From assembly GCA_928212115.1 (NCBI GenBank), contig CAKMRJ010005634.1, forward strand, positions 177,037,270 to 177,101,269: a stretch of DNA of 64,000 nucleotides, given 5' to 3'. Source of the stretch: Lactuca virosa (lineage: Eukaryota; Streptophyta; Magnoliopsida; Asterales; Asteraceae). Shown piece after piece: positions 33,165 through 46,035 of the stretch (position 1 is its first letter; the number at the start of each line of letters is the position of its first letter). The translations under genes were made by a program, and so were the position numbers. The notes beneath the pieces were generated by a model. It saw only the letters and a list, made by a program, of their open reading frames with translations. It did not search any database and was not told the origin of the DNA.

Positions 33165-34145
33165 CGTATATGGTGGATACGCGGGTCGGGGATTAGGTTT
33201 CAGTATCAGTGGTTCCAGTGGTCAGGGAGTTTGCTGACGTGTTCCCGGAGGAGTTACCCGGAGTGCCTCCGGAGAGGCAGGTCGAGTTTAGGATCGACCT
33301 AGTGCCAGGTGCGGCCCCTATCGCCAAGGCGCCGTACAAGTTGGCACCACCAGAGATGCAGGAGCTATCATCACAGTTACAGAAACTGTTGGGCAAGCAG
33401 TTCATTCGTCCGAGTAGTTGTTCGTGGGGAGCGCCAATTCTCTTCGTCATGAAGAAGGATGGTTCACACCGAATGTGCATTGACTACTGGGAGTTGAACA
33501 AGTTGACGGTGAAGAACCATTATCTACTCCCAAAGGATAGATGATCTTTTCGATCAGTTGCAGGGAGCATCTTGGTTCTCCAAGATAGACCTGAGGTCTG
33601 GGTACCATTAGGTCAGGGTTAGGGAGGAGGACGTGGAGAAGACCGCGTTCCGAACTTATTATGGACATTACGAGTTCGTGGTGATGACGTTTGGGCTCAC
33701 CAATGTACCAATGGTATTTATGGATGTGATGAATCGGGTCTGCAGACCGATGCTCGATCGCTCGGTTATCGTGTTCATAGACGATATCTTGGTGTACTCC
33801 AAGACCCGAGAGCAGCATGAGGAGCATCTTCGGGAGCTATTAGGAGTTTTGAGGCAAGAGCGGCTGTATGCCAAGTTCTCTAAGTGTAAGTTTTGGTTAC
33901 GACAGGTTTAGTTCCTTGGACACCTCGTTAACCAGGAGGGGATTTTGGTCGATCCGGCCAAAATCGAGGAAGTTATGCAGTGGGAGGTTTCGAAATCTCC
34001 TTCAGACATCAGGAGCTTCTTGGGATTGGCAGGGTACTACCGGAGATTCATACAAGATTTCTCTAATATTGCAGTACCCCTCACTCGTCTGACGAGGAAG
34101 GGGGTGGATTTCCGGTGGGGGCCCCAAGAAATAGAGGGCATTTGA
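33165..34145 (+). pseudogene. Reverse transcriptase of chromovirus D
   Basis: In shifting frames: REFADVFPEELPGVPPERQV, FRIDLVPGAAPIAKAPYKLA, WGAPILFVMKKDGSHRMCID, a frameshift near 33535, FVVMTFGLTNVP and the catalytic FIDDILVYSKT at about 33772. The thumb (PAKIEEVMQWEV, IRSFLGLAGYYRRFI) follows to 34145. Stops at 33609 and 33909 fit Gln codons changed to TAG. Confidence 0.95.
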
Positions 34146-34742
34146 GACCCTCAGACAACGACTATGCGAGGCTCCAGTATTGACTCTTCCGGAGGGAGTT
34201 GAGGATTTTGTGGTGTTCTCTGATGCATCCATCACGGGACTGGGAGCGGTCCTCATGCAGAGAGGACAGGTGATAGCATACGCATCGCGGCAGTTGAAGT
34301 CGCATGAGACGAGATACCCTACTCATGACCCGGAGTTAGGAGCGATGGTATTCACTCTTAAGATTTGGATACATTACCTCTATGGGGTCCGATGTACCAT
34401 TTACATGGACTACAAGAGTCTGAGGCACATCATGGATCAGCCAAACCTGAACATGAGACAACACAAGTGGTTGACGTAGTCAAGGATTATGTCTGCGAGA
34501 TCCTTTACCATTATGGTAAAGAGAACGTGGTTGCGGACGCTCTGAACCGCAAGTCAGCTGGATCTTCTACTCCAGTGACGTGCATGAGGATTTCAGTGGA
34601 TTCTCCACTTGTGGGCTTGTTCAGGGAAGCCCAGACAGAGGGTATGCATCAGGAGAACTGGAAGCTTGAGAGGATTATGGGTGAGAACACCCGGTTTGTG
34701 CAGGATAGTCGGGGATTATTGAGCCATTGCGATCGGGTCTAG
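34146..34742 (+). pseudogene. RNase H of chromovirus D
   Basis: FVVFSDASITGLGAVLMQRG, VIAYASRQLKSHE, ELGAMVFTLKIWIHYLYG and MDYKSLRHIMDQ in one frame, a frameshift near 34470, then YHYGKENVVADALNRKSAG in another. The catalytic Asp and the final ADAL motif are present. Confidence 0.93.
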
Positions 34743-36058
34743 GTTCTGATGTCTGGTGGGGTTAGACAGACTATATTGGAGGAGGCTCATAAGTCTCGTT
34801 TCTCTATTCACCTGGGGGCCACCAAAATGTACTGGGATTTGCGATTGAGTTACTGGTGGCTGTGCATGAAGCGAGAGATCGCTTGGTACGTTGAAAGGTG
34901 CCTGACCTGTAGGATGGTCAAGGCCAAGCACCAGAGGCCGCATGGAAAGCTGCAGCCTCTAGAGATTCCCATGTGGAAGTGGGAGCAGATCACGATGGAC
35001 TTCATCACCAAATTTCTGAGAACGGAAAAGGGGTTCGACGCTATATGGGTCATCGTGGATCGATTGACAAAGAGTGCTCATTTCGGCACATTCGGGAGAG
35101 CTCATCGGCCGAGAAACTTGCCTATGTGTATATACGCGAGATTGTCACTCGCCATGGGGTTCCGGTCTCTATCGTGTCAGACCGTGATGTTCGGTTCACC
35201 TCCCATTTTTGGCAGAAGTTCCACGAGGAGCTGGGCACGCGGCTGCACTTTAGTACAGCCTATCATCCGCAGACGGACAGTCAGAGTGAGCGGACCATAC
35301 AGACTCTCGCGGATATGCAAAGAGCATGTGTTATTGATTTTGGAGGGGGCTGGGACTCCTACCTACCCCTTGCAGAGCTCTCCTATAACAACAACGTTCA
35401 CTACTGCATTGGTGCTCCACCTTATGAGTTGTTGTATGGACGGCGATGCCGCACCCCAGTCTGTTGGGGCGAGGTTGGTCACAGGGTGATGGGTCGGACC
35501 GAGGTAGTTCTGCAGACTACCGAGATGATTCAACAGATCATACAGCGGTTGCAGACCGCATAGAGTCGGCAAAAGAGTTACGCCGACCGACGCCGATCTG
35601 AGTTAGAGTTTCAGGTCGGTGACATGGTACTCCTGAAGGTCTCACCCTGGAAGGGTGTGATTCGCTTTAGGAAGAGGGGGAAATTCGGTCCCCGATATAT
35701 AGGGCCATTCAGGATCACTGCCAGAGTTGGCAAGGTGGCGTATAGATTAGATCTCCCTAAGGAGCTTAGTCAGATCCAGAGCACTTTCCATGTTTCACAG
35801 TTGCGGAAGTGCATTTTGGACGAGGAGGCAGTACTGTCATCAGATGATATTCAGGTCGATGAGCGCCTGAACTACGTGGAGAGGCCAGTGGCTGTTCTTG
35901 AGAGGAAGGTGAAGGTTCTACGTAACAAGCAAGTACCTTTGGTAAAGGTATACTGGGAGCACAGGAGGGGATCTGAGTGGACTTGGGAGCCGGAAGCAGA
36001 GATGCGGGAACACTACCCAGATTTGTTCGCCGCAGCAGACTTCGAGGACAAAGTCTAG
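34743..36058 (+). pseudogene. Integrase and chromodomain of chromovirus D
   Basis: The HHCC zinc region (EAHKSRFSIHLGATKMY, YWWLCMKREIAWYVERCLTC) leads to the core ITMDFITKF and IWVIVDRLTKSAHF. After a frameshift near 35095 it continues with VSIVSDRDVRFTSHFWQKF and STAYHPQTDSQSERTIQTL, which hold the second Asp and the Glu of the triad. The C-terminal part has FQVGDMVLLKVSPWKGVIRF and IGPFRITARVGKVAYRLDLP. The last 50 residues (VKVYWEHRRGSEWTWEPEAE) are chromodomain-like and would direct integration to marked chromatin. A stop at 35561 lies between core and C-terminus. Confidence 0.95.
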
Positions 36059-36062
36059 TTCA

Positions 36063-36075
36063 AGTGGGGGAGAAT
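36063..36075 (+). other. Polypurine tract of D
   Basis: AAGTGGGGGAGAA directly before the 3' LTR, five bases after the pol stop. Confidence 0.93.
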
Positions 36076-37109
36076 TCTAACACCCCGGCTCCCAAGTATA
36101 TTTTTAAAAGCTTTCTTTTCATATTATTGAAGGAACTCGACGAGTTGGAGGCCCCAACTCGTCGTGTAGAACCTAGTCATCCCGCGTGGGTTTTGACTCC
36201 TACTCGACGACTCAGTGGACCCCGACTCGACGAGTAGGGGTTGTGCGTGGAAACCTTAATTTTTAGGGTTTGCACCTTATTTAAAGGACCTTAAGTCCTT
36301 TCCTCTACCCCCTTACTACCCTTGTGATGGCCAGAAGAAATCCTAATCGCTACTAACCTTGTTCTTGAGTGACTGTGAGGCTTAAAGAGTGATTTTGGTG
36401 CATTTTGTGAAGAAGGTGTAGTATAAGAAGCTTGGAGCAAAGAGGAGCTTATGGATCTGACTCTACTTCATCTTGGCCTCATTTTGAAGGTATAAAGTCG
36501 TTACCTTGGCTTATCTTTAATTAGATCTCTTCATGCCTAAGTTTAGTGCCATCTTTGGGATATTTGGGAGTTATTTCAGGTGTTGGGGTAAGATCTGAAG
36601 TTGTAACTTCAGATCTGAACTCCCCTTGGTCCCTATAGCCATAAAGGTATGATATTTGGCAAGCTTGGGTCATTTCCTTTGAGTTAACCTTTCCCTTAGT
36701 TTAGTTTTGGCATTTAGGACCATGCATGTATGTAAAGTTTGAAACTTTACGTGGAAACCATGCCCTAAGAGGTTAGATCTACAATATGGAGCTTTGGGGT
36801 GGCTTAAAAACAACTGTATAATAAATGGACTGCATAAACTCGACGAGTCGCTTAGCTGACTCAGCGAGTCGGATGAAGGTTGCCCGTGTCTGATTCTGCA
36901 TGAACTCGGCGAGTCGGTAAGAGGACTTTACGAGTCAGTTAGGGTTTTCCCCGACATCTGGACACGCATGGACTCGACGAGCTGGTTGGAAACTCGGCGA
37001 GTCAGTTAAGGTTTTATGACTTCCTGATTCCTTGAGGCACTCGACGAGTCGGGTCAACATGGACCATTGAATTTGACCTTTGACTTTGACTTTGACCAAG
37101 GGTTGAACG
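36076..37109 (+). repeat. 3' LTR of D, first segment
   Basis: Starts TCTAACACCCC (second base changed from the TGTAACACCCC of the 5' LTR) and follows the 5' LTR until the hAT-like insertion. The next segments are 38372-38735 and 51277-52015. Confidence 0.94.
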
Positions 37110-38371
37110 TAGGGGTGCATTTGGACCGAACCGGACCGGACCGGACCGAACCGGCTCTTGGACCGGACCGGTTATGGAGAATATTATGGACCGTGGACCG
37201 GACCGGATGAGTCGTGTCTGTGTCCGTGTCTGGGTCTGGGTCCAGGTCCGGGTTTTCCGGTTCTTGGACCTGTTTGGACCGGTACAACTTTAATTTCATA
37301 GAGTACAAGTCGTTAAAATAAGTTTTTAGGTTTGATAGAACATATTAAAATGAATATGTTATTGGGTTTGATACGATACAACTTGTAAAAATGATTACGT
37401 TTCCGTTTCATGCACAACTAATCTACCTTGATGTTATAATATTATAACTTGCAAAATTAATTTTCCAAATAAAAGCAACTAACATATAAACCAATTTCAC
37501 CAAAATCCCTTTCATATGATTTATCTGTCAAAGATACATAAAATTCATAATTATAGTCTAAAATAATAGTTAAAAAGCTGAAATATTTCAGCTTTGATAG
37601 CTCAACTTTGAAGGATTGTAACTCACTGAATATAATACCAAAATCAACAAAATTATAGTCTAAATTCATCTATAAACTGTAAACTAAATGTTGGAAAAAA
37701 CCACAGGTCAATCCGACTTGAAACGAATTAGTTATGGTTGTTTAAAAATTTTCACAGATTACAAAATTTTAAAATTGTTGCTGAAAAGCTAAAATTTTTC
37801 AGTGTTGATAGCTCAACTTTGAAAGACTGTAAGTCATTGAATATAACACCAAAATCAACGAAATTATAGTATAAATTCATCTACAAACTATAAATTAATC
37901 TTTGGAAAACACGGCATGTCAATCCGACTTAAAACGAATGAGTTATGGTTGTTTACAAATTTTCACAGATTACAAAATTTTAAAAATGTTGCCGAAAAGC
38001 TGAAATTTTTTAGCTTTGATAGCTCAACTTTGAAAGACTGTAACTCATTGAATATAATACCAAAATCAAAAAAATTATAGTCTAAATTCATCTACAAACT
38101 GTAAATTAAACGTTGGAAAAAACCATGTGTCAATCCGACTTAAAACAAATGACTTATGGTTGTTTAAAAATTTCACAGATTACAATTTTTTTTTTTTTTT
38201 AAATCGGGTCCAACCGGTTCTAAACCCGGTAAAAACCGGACCGGACCGGGAAAAAAACCGGACCGGTTTTGATGGATTCCTAGTACCGAGAACCGGCCTG
38301 GGGGTTCAGAAAAAAGGTTCGATCAGGTTCACCTGTCCGGTCCGGTCCACCGGTCCAAAAGCTCACCCCTA
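37110..38371. mobile_element. Non-autonomous hAT-like DNA transposon, 1262 bp
   Basis: Terminal inverted repeats TAGGGGTG and CACCCCTA. The flanks GTTGAACG (37102-37109) and GTTGACCA (38372-38379) each differ by one base from GTTGACCG in the uninterrupted 5' LTR, so an 8-bp target duplication is well supported. Long inverted subterminal runs of GGACCGG and CCGGTCC follow the ends. It has no transposase ORF. An 8-bp duplication and this terminus fit the hAT superfamily. Confidence 0.88.
37577..38190. repeat. Three 211-bp tandem repeats inside the hAT-like element
   Basis: Units begin at 37577, 37788 and 37999, each with GCT(G/A)AAA followed by GATAGCTCAACTTTGAA, and end with CACAGATTACAA. The period is exactly 211 bases between the first two steps. 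The third unit is cut by a T-run near 38187. Confidence 0.92.
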
Positions 38372-38735
38372 GTTGACCAGTTGGACTTTTGAGGGTATTT
38401 TGATAAATTGAGATTCTGATCGACTTGGTCCTATGGTGGTTATAGGTGGTGGGGTTCGTGACATTGATTCGGGAGTTGATCTTATCGCTATAGTTCGACA
38501 CTTGTGAGGTGATTTCTCCTCACTATATCAACAGGGTCTAAGGCACCAATGCCGGCCCTTATCGGATTTGTATCCGGGTTTATTGCATGATATGCTTATT
38601 GATTTACATCCTGGTAGTTAGGATGGTGATATGCTTAGTGACCTGGTAGGTCAGTATCCTGGTTTATAGGATGGTTGGTATGTTAGTGATCTGTTAAATC
38701 GGTATCCTTGATTATAGGATGGTTGCTATGTTAGT
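38372..38735 (+). repeat. 3' LTR of D, second segment
   Basis: Resumes the LTR after the hAT-like element and runs to TTAGT, the duplicated target of solo LTR E. Confidence 0.93.
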
Positions 38736-38969
38736 TGTAACATCCCGTTATTTTCCGTTTATAAAGTCAACTCTAGTCAACCAAAGTCAAACCAAGATCA
38801 GCTAAAGTCCTTTTATTGTTTGGGTTTTGATTTAGGTTATGAAAATAACCTTTATTTGTTAAAATCCTTAAAATATCTACAAATAAATTTGGAAGGAAAC
38901 GGCTTGAAAATCTGAGAAACTTCGCAATTATCCCTTCACTTCGGACCACAAACACTTCGAGCCACAAAG

Positions 38970-39113
38970 AGTTTACGGTCGTACACTCTTAGGACCGTAA
39001 ACCCCTCGCAGCCGTAAACGAAGCTTCGGCCGTAAACGTCAAACCGACTTCGGATCGTAAACGAGGTTCATGGCCGTAAACCCTCGGACCGTGAACCCTC
39101 GCATATATATAAA
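38970..39113 (+). promoter_or_regulatory. LTR promoter of E with CCGTAAAC words
   Basis: GTTTACGG, CCGTAAAC or close variants occur about eight times between 38970 and 39096, immediately upstream of TATATATAAA at 39104-39113. The related LTR B has the same words next to its TATA box. Function inferred. Confidence 0.6.
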
Positions 39114-39503
39114 TTTTCTTCATTTTTCCTTCATTTCTCATATCCTCCAGTCAAGAACTCTCAAATTCTCTCAAGTATCATCAAGAACACTTCTAATTCT
39201 CACCAAATTTTTAAGTGATTCTTCCATTCCTAAGTTGATATCCTTCTTGATCTAGTAAAACCCCTTGATTTCATCCTTGAATTCATCTCTTTTGGGTTAG
39301 ATCTTCAAGAACACCAAGAACACACACTAGTTCTTTAGACCGTGAACACCCCCTTCAAGCTTCAAAACGTAAGTAATCTTCCATATACTAGTTATCCTAT
39401 AGAACCTCTTAACTTACAACCTTGAAAACAACCATTTCAAAGAACAATAAGGGTTTACGGACATGAGCATCTCCCTTGTCCATAAACTCCTATGTAGAAC
39501 ACC

Positions 39504-42348
39504 TGTAACATCCCAAAATTCAAGTCCAAAAATTTCGTTTTGATTAAGTTATAATATAAAACCATCAGTAATAAAACATTCATATTCATATCTCATGTCA
39601 AAACCAAAGTGTCAATAATCAAAACATTTTATCATAAAACCATATCAGAGTGTAATCCCAAAGATCTCATGTGCAGAAAACATAGTGTGATGCGCTGCGA
39701 TCAAGCCGGCTCCATTCCTTTGAAAAACGAGTACCTGAAACCAAAACTGTAAACCGTAAGCACGAAGCTTAGTGAGTTCCCCCATCATACCACATACCAC
39801 ATAATACCTTCGGTATCTTTCAACCGATAACTGCCATCGGTATCTTTCAACCGGTATCCGACATCGTTATCTTTCAACCGGTATCCGGGGACTATTTCAC
39901 CCCTTACCACTATCATATAATAACAGAATATAATCATACAGTCATGCATATCTGGGGTACTGACCTACCCTTCGATCCTAACGACCGAGTCAGGGAAGAA
40001 CTATTCCCTGCTACTACCACTGACACACATAGCATATCACATAAGCATATCCCATAAGCATATCACATAAGCATACCAAGATAATTATCACAAAGACAAT
40101 TATCTACCAACTACCCCTGTTGGTGGGCCAGCATTGTGGCCTTAGACCCACCCCTACTGGAAGGTAACTCACCTCACACTGCTGAAGTCCCGTAGAGACA
40201 ATCCCACACTGCTGAAGTCCCGCAGGCTCAACCCCAGCTGTTGGATGACAGATTCTCGAACTGCCAACAACAAACATCACCCAATTAATAATTGCGTTCC
40301 ACTACATAATCATAAGTACGTTCTTTGGGTAATTACCACATTACCCCTAGCTTAGCTTATTCAAGCCCAAGGCCCAATCCATAGGCCCAAAGTCCATTAG
40401 GAATCAAAGCCCAACACATGGCCCAATTTTCCAAATTAGGCCTAGGCCTATACATGGTCTCATTCTAAGGCCCAACATCATATAATCATTAAGGCCCAAA
40501 CTATGGCCCATCTATGGCCCAATTTTCCAAATTGGGCCCAAACCCCTTACATGGGCCTTACCCCTAGGCCCATTAATAACGCAATAATCAAGGCCCAATA
40601 GAAGGCCCAACAATACACCCATGTAAAATTAGGGTTTCACATAAAATGACGATTAGGGTTAAGTGTTTCTCACTTAACCCATTAAGGACTTTATCCATTA
40701 AGGACTTAATCCATTAAGGACTTAATCCATAAGTACATTATTCTTCTAAATAAGTCATATGGTGTGATTGGGCTTAATCACACATTTCCATTATTCCAAT
40801 GGCCCAAAAGTGGGTCCCAATAAATTCAAGCCCATGAATCCAATATTAGGGTTTTTCTAAACCCTAATTAGGGTTTCCAACCCCATCTTAGCCCATTAGG
40901 CCCAATTAACATGTCTTTTAAATCAATTAAGGTTCACTAGACTCATTAAGGTTTCACTAGGCCCATTAGTCATCTGTTTGGGCTTTTAGGTCCATTAATC
41001 TTCATTAAGCCCCCATTAGGGTTTATTAGGCCCATTAAGCCTCATTAGGCCCATTAGGTTTTGTTAGTCCCTTCGTCCAAACATCCAAACAAGTCACGAT
41101 CCAACAAGGCACACCGCCACCCGACACGGCGGTCGGTGGCGGCAGGAGGTGGCAGCCACCACCCTAAGGTAGTGGTTTTTAGTTTCTTTCCATTATTCAA
41201 TTTGTAATTTACACTTTACAATGCTGAAACTCAAAATAAACACATACACTAAACAACAGAAACACACACACAACCACCCTATGGTGGCCGGTGGTGGTAG
41301 AAGGTGGCAGCCACCACCTCATGGTGGTGGCGGTGGCCCTTTTCATGCTTTTCCGGATATACAAATTACACCCAACACACACACTTCCACAGAAAGCACA
41401 CCCACGCATATGCCTTGCCCGGAACAGAAGCACCTCCACTCTCTTGGTAGCGTTTGGCGGCGGCAGGGGTGGTTTTACGAGGACAGCCACCACCTCACGG
41501 TGGTGGCAGTGATTCCTTTTTGGCCTCCAACCATTCAGCAACACAACACACGCACCCATGTGTGAAATAACCCACACATCACTGCCATGAACGGATGCGA
41601 ATTGGCAGCCCACACCCGACATAGAAAACGCAGTCACAACCTTCTTCGCGACGAGCAACGGCCGGACGCGACAGCAGCAAGGCGACGACGAGCGTAGGCT
41701 TGGGCAGCAGCAGATGAGACGTGAAGAGAGAGAGAGAGTGTTCGACCAACCCACGAACCGCAAAAGCACCCACGAACCATATTTCCCGATCTCGTCGTTC
41801 CTTCTTTGTCTTCGCCGACGACTGAACATGGCGGCTGCTCCGATAATCCTTCAGTGGTGGCGGCCGGTGGGAGGCATAAGGGGGGGTAAGGGAGTGACGG
41901 TTGCACACCTGGTCCTTAGGGTTAGGGTTACATAACCTTATATACCCGATCCCATTATAAGAGTTTTCCATAATTACCAAAATGGTCCCTCCAGGTCTAA
42001 TTAATTTCGAAATAGATCCATATTTTACCTTTTTAACCTCACCCATGTAAATCCCTTACAATTTAAGTACACAATTTACCAAACAGTCCCCCAATGTCTT
42101 AATTATAACATATTCAGCCCCTCCACCTCATTTCTTTTTTTTTTAATAATTCCCGATAATTACCACGGAGCCCCTGTCTTCATAAATATTTATAAAATGA
42201 GTCCCAAACTCACGCTTTTAACCCCCAACTTGTAAAAATGTAGCAATTAACTCCTCGAACCCAACACCCTGCATATATAATTATTTATTTTAGGCTACCA
42301 TTCGTCCATTAATTTATTTATTTAACTAATAAATAAACGAGTGTTACA
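39504..42348 (-). repeat. 3' LTR of Gypsy F
   Basis: On the minus strand it begins TGTAACACTCG at 42348 and ends GGGATGTTACA at 39504. A TATA-like GGTATATAAG lies at 41938-41947. Downstream of it (41100-41900) lies a GC-rich, GGTGG-rich stretch. A GGCCCA-rich stretch is at 40371-41062. Confidence 0.94.
40371..41062 (-). repeat. GGCCCA-rich tract in LTR F
   Basis: I count about 16 GGCCCA words in 700 bp, all in one orientation apart from palindromic GGGCCC, plus many AGCCCA variants and repeats of ATTAGG. By chance less than one would be expected. The tract is repeated in the other LTR (46921-47605), and the related LTR I has a smaller version (59895-59945). Confidence 0.85.
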
Positions 42349-43367
42349 ACTCTCCCCCACTTAAATTAGATTTCGTCCTCGAAATCACTCCTTACTATTT
42401 CTTATATGCCAAACTACTTCTAGTAACATGATCACCGTCTTGGGCACACCCTAGCCTTCCCAGGGTAGCTGTGACCAATCTTCGCAAAGCCCTAATATCC
42501 TTATATGAACGAATTCCTCGCAACATCATCACATCTACTTCGTCTGAATCTACTATCTCGAGATGGTCTGATTCCCTGACAGACCACTCATATTGATTCA
42601 TCATCGACGAATCCAGTCCGTTTATCCCTCGACCAACTACTCAATTTTTAATAGCTCGAAGCTCCCACTATAAAATAGGTTCACGGACCTATTTTATCCC
42701 TGCAGATCACTTATTCTTGGTCGAGGCTCAGCTAATCCCGCTGGGAGTGACTTGTCACTTCCCAATCAACCAGCTTTTCCATCCGAACTTGCAACCTATA
42801 CACAAATACTAATAGTGACAATCACTGAAACTGTCCGAACATTGAACTACCTGAAGCAGTATGTTGCCACATGGCTGCTTCCCAACATCTACCAATACTT
42901 ACCTGGTCTCAATTTGTTCGCCAATTATCTGAAATATCGGGTTCTGACCGGCTGCGGAGCCAAATGACTCCCACTTAGTCGCCTCACACGACTCCTGAAC
43001 GAAATCCTTCTCTGAACTAGTTTCCACTAGTTATCATGCCATTATGGCTCTAACAACCTCCTAATACAACCGATCGGGCCCATGCGTTGAATCCTGACGT
43101 CGTCCAATCCAAGTCTAAAAGTGATTGCTACCTAACCAATGGTAGTCTTACATCACAAACGACCTTAAGCAGTCCATTGCTTCCCTGATTTCATAACTGT
43201 AGTGGCGCTCCGACAGTCTCGTCATTGGCTCAACAAAACCTAATCCATCTGGGTAATTCCGAATCCAATCCGTAGATTTCCATATCCTCACTGCTACACC
43301 CGAACTGGTGGGTACTACTGTTCCTTCCGCGTCCTAACAACGCGCTCAAGCTATCTACCAACCTAGT

Positions 43368-43585
43368 GAATGCTACGGCTACACCCGCAGACTTACAACA
43401 CTTCCCATGCTAACTGACCACTAATGAATGCTATGGCTACCCCCGTAGTCTTACAACACTTTCCATACTAACCGACCACTAATAAATGCTACGGCTACCC
43501 CCGTAGTCTTACAACACTTTCCAAACTATCTGACTGCTAGTGAATGCTACGGCTACCCCTGTAGTCTTACAACACTTTCCATACT
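43368..43585. repeat. 58-bp tandem repeat in Gypsy F
   Basis: Four units starting at 43368, 43426, 43484 and 43542, exact period 58, containing GCTACGGCTACCCCCGTAGT and CTTACAACACTTTCC. In most units CTACGG can pair with CCGTAG. It overlaps the antisense end of the pol remnant, so pol is replaced here. Confidence 0.92.
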
Positions 43586-46023
43586 GGGTCGAACACGCAC
43601 TCGACCTAACACACAACTGAACTTGAGTCCTAACCGGAACTCTAACCTGGTTCCCGAAACCTGCTATCACGTGACCCCATTGTATCAGTACCGTACCCAT
43701 GCCCGTGATCAAAGCGTCACAGCAAAACCACGAAATCATCTACACCCTCTGGCAGGGTGAGAATCGGTGCCTCGCACAACCGATGCCTGAGAGTCTCGAA
43801 GGCTGCCAGCTGCTCAGGCCCCCAACGAAAGGCAACCGACTCCTTGGTCAGTCGGGTCAAAGGAACCTCAATCTCGGAGAAGTCTCGTATAAATCTCCGG
43901 TAATAACTCGCTAGACCCAGGGAACTCCGAATCTCAGATGGAGACCTCGGAATCTCCCACTGCATCACGGCCTCTATCTTGGCCGGGTCAACTAGAATAC
44001 CCTTCTGGTTAGCAAGGTGCCCAAGAGATTGCACCCCACGCAACCAGAACTCACATTTGGAGAACTTTATAAAAAGTCTCTCCCCCACTTAGATTCAACT
44101 AAGTCTTCACGGCATGCGAGAATTGAGGGATTCCCAATCCTTCTCGCTTTCTAGTATCCCACTGACGACAACCTGTGCTTACCAATGCTAGCGATCCATC
44201 ACCAAACAAACCTTAAGATAGCCCATCCTCTGAAATCTTGAAGAGTACTCTTGAAATCTGGTCCAATCTGACATCTCAATCCATCTCCCATGCTGTCCAC
44301 TGAAGAACTTACCCTTCATTCTAGCTGATTAATCCTCGTTCCCACTTCCACTCTTGTAGCACCACTGAACTCTAACCGAACACAGCCCATGCGAAAATAC
44401 AATTCTCTTGAACATGTTATGACCAACCACTTATGCATCTAACACCCGCAACTAACACTACCCTTTTCATGTCACCAGCTCTGTCCTAGCAACGGTAGTG
44501 CCCTGAAATCAAAAGTTCATCCATAGACAATTACTGACCATACATGAACAATGATAGAACCCTTGAACGCTGACTTCACTGGAGAACTATCGCTCTATCC
44601 CTGACCAAGGATCTTCCAAACAATACTCCTGCACAGATCTCGACAAAGATCCGGAATGATAATGGTACGCACGGAACCCACTCCGCAAGATGCGTCCCTC
44701 TGTGGGTTCATCAAGGACCTTTCGGCATGCAGGATGGCATATATGATCCTTGGTAACCCAAACACTAGCAGAAAAATCGACCCGAGGTCTGACTTATCCA
44801 AACTCACTCACAATTACCAAGCAGTACGTATTCCAAACATCCACCTAATAACATAGAAGATGACATACCCGCAACATTTGGAGGAATACTGATCCCCTTC
44901 TACTGACATGACCAACCCCGCTACCCTGTAGCAGCCTAAACCCTTGGAGTGACAAACTCCCTTGTGTACTTTCTCGTACGCGCTGCATTGACTCAGGCCC
45001 TGCTGGCCTTTCACCCGATGATCAGAAGTCATGGGTCTCTTCCCGGGACCCTCTACTATACGCACCTGGCACACACCTCTCTTTCCAGGGTGCTCCCAAA
45101 TCGATCCCGCATCTGCAACTCTTGGAAAACATAACCTTCAGGGTCTGACACCCTGTCACGCTCACTAACTCGCTTGCCAATAGCTAAGCTGCAACACTGG
45201 AACATCCTCTGTCCCCAAACCGGGTCACAACTTCTCCCCGAAGCTTCTTAGATTCGCCAAGACTCTCACCGATTCGAGTATGGATGCTGTGCTTTCAGTA
45301 GTACGGGCCCAATACTACCTTCCACACCTATCCATACTTTCCTCAGCAATCCTCCCGAATCCTCCAAGTTACTTCCTCAAACTGGTAAACCCAAGTCTAA
45401 TTGAGCCTCACTACTAACCTACTGAAACATATCATAGGCTTTCCTAGGTTCCCGTACTCACCCAGTACTCAGCTGCTGAAAGATTCCCAGTAATGTCAAC
45501 TAGCTACCTCATGAATATAGCTAGCTCACATTACTAGGAGTCCCACAAAGCACAAAGCAAGCAACATTCAGACAATGGAAAATCTAGCCATTATATTTCA
45601 AATCAAACCAATATATCCTCTACTCAGGGATCTGTACATGCACTTCAAAGGCTCATACAATCAGGCATAACCTAAACAGGCTATCCTATTACTGACTGGT
45701 CAGTACTAGCATGAAAGTCTACTAGCACATATATTAGGCATATAAGGCATCCTCCTAGATCCTTAGCCCTAATCTAGCATGCACTTCTCATAATCATATC
45801 ATATCATACCTAACATAACATGTAGGGGTATCTTGGGGAAAAACTTACTTGAGCTCGGCTGATTGCACGCATCACACACTTTGTTCTTCTCAAAGTTCTT
45901 TTCTCGTTCCAAATTCTTTTCAAATTCTTTTTATAAAATGATTTTCATTCGACAATTTTCATACCAAGCCCTCAGGTTGAGTCCAGACACACCCGAGAGT
46001 GTGCCCGAATCCCTCAAACCAAG

Positions 46024-46035
46024 GCTCTGATACCA
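46024..46035 (-). other. Primer-binding site of Gypsy F
   Basis: The minus strand reads TGGTATCAGAGC, three bases from the LTR end at 46039. Confidence 0.95.

Noticed and set aside
33447..34256. Minus-strand ORFs opposite chromovirus D RT
   Set aside because: They are shadows of the conserved RT on the plus strand.
41221..41565. Plus-strand ORFs in LTR F (also 47715-48112)
   Set aside because: They are antisense to the element in GGTGG-rich sequence, and the reading frame follows base composition rather than a protein family.
42395..42604. 69-codon minus-strand ORF next to the F purine tract
   Set aside because: It is not recognised, and it is destroyed by a deletion in the second copy of this region (48960). 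Not enough support for a gene.
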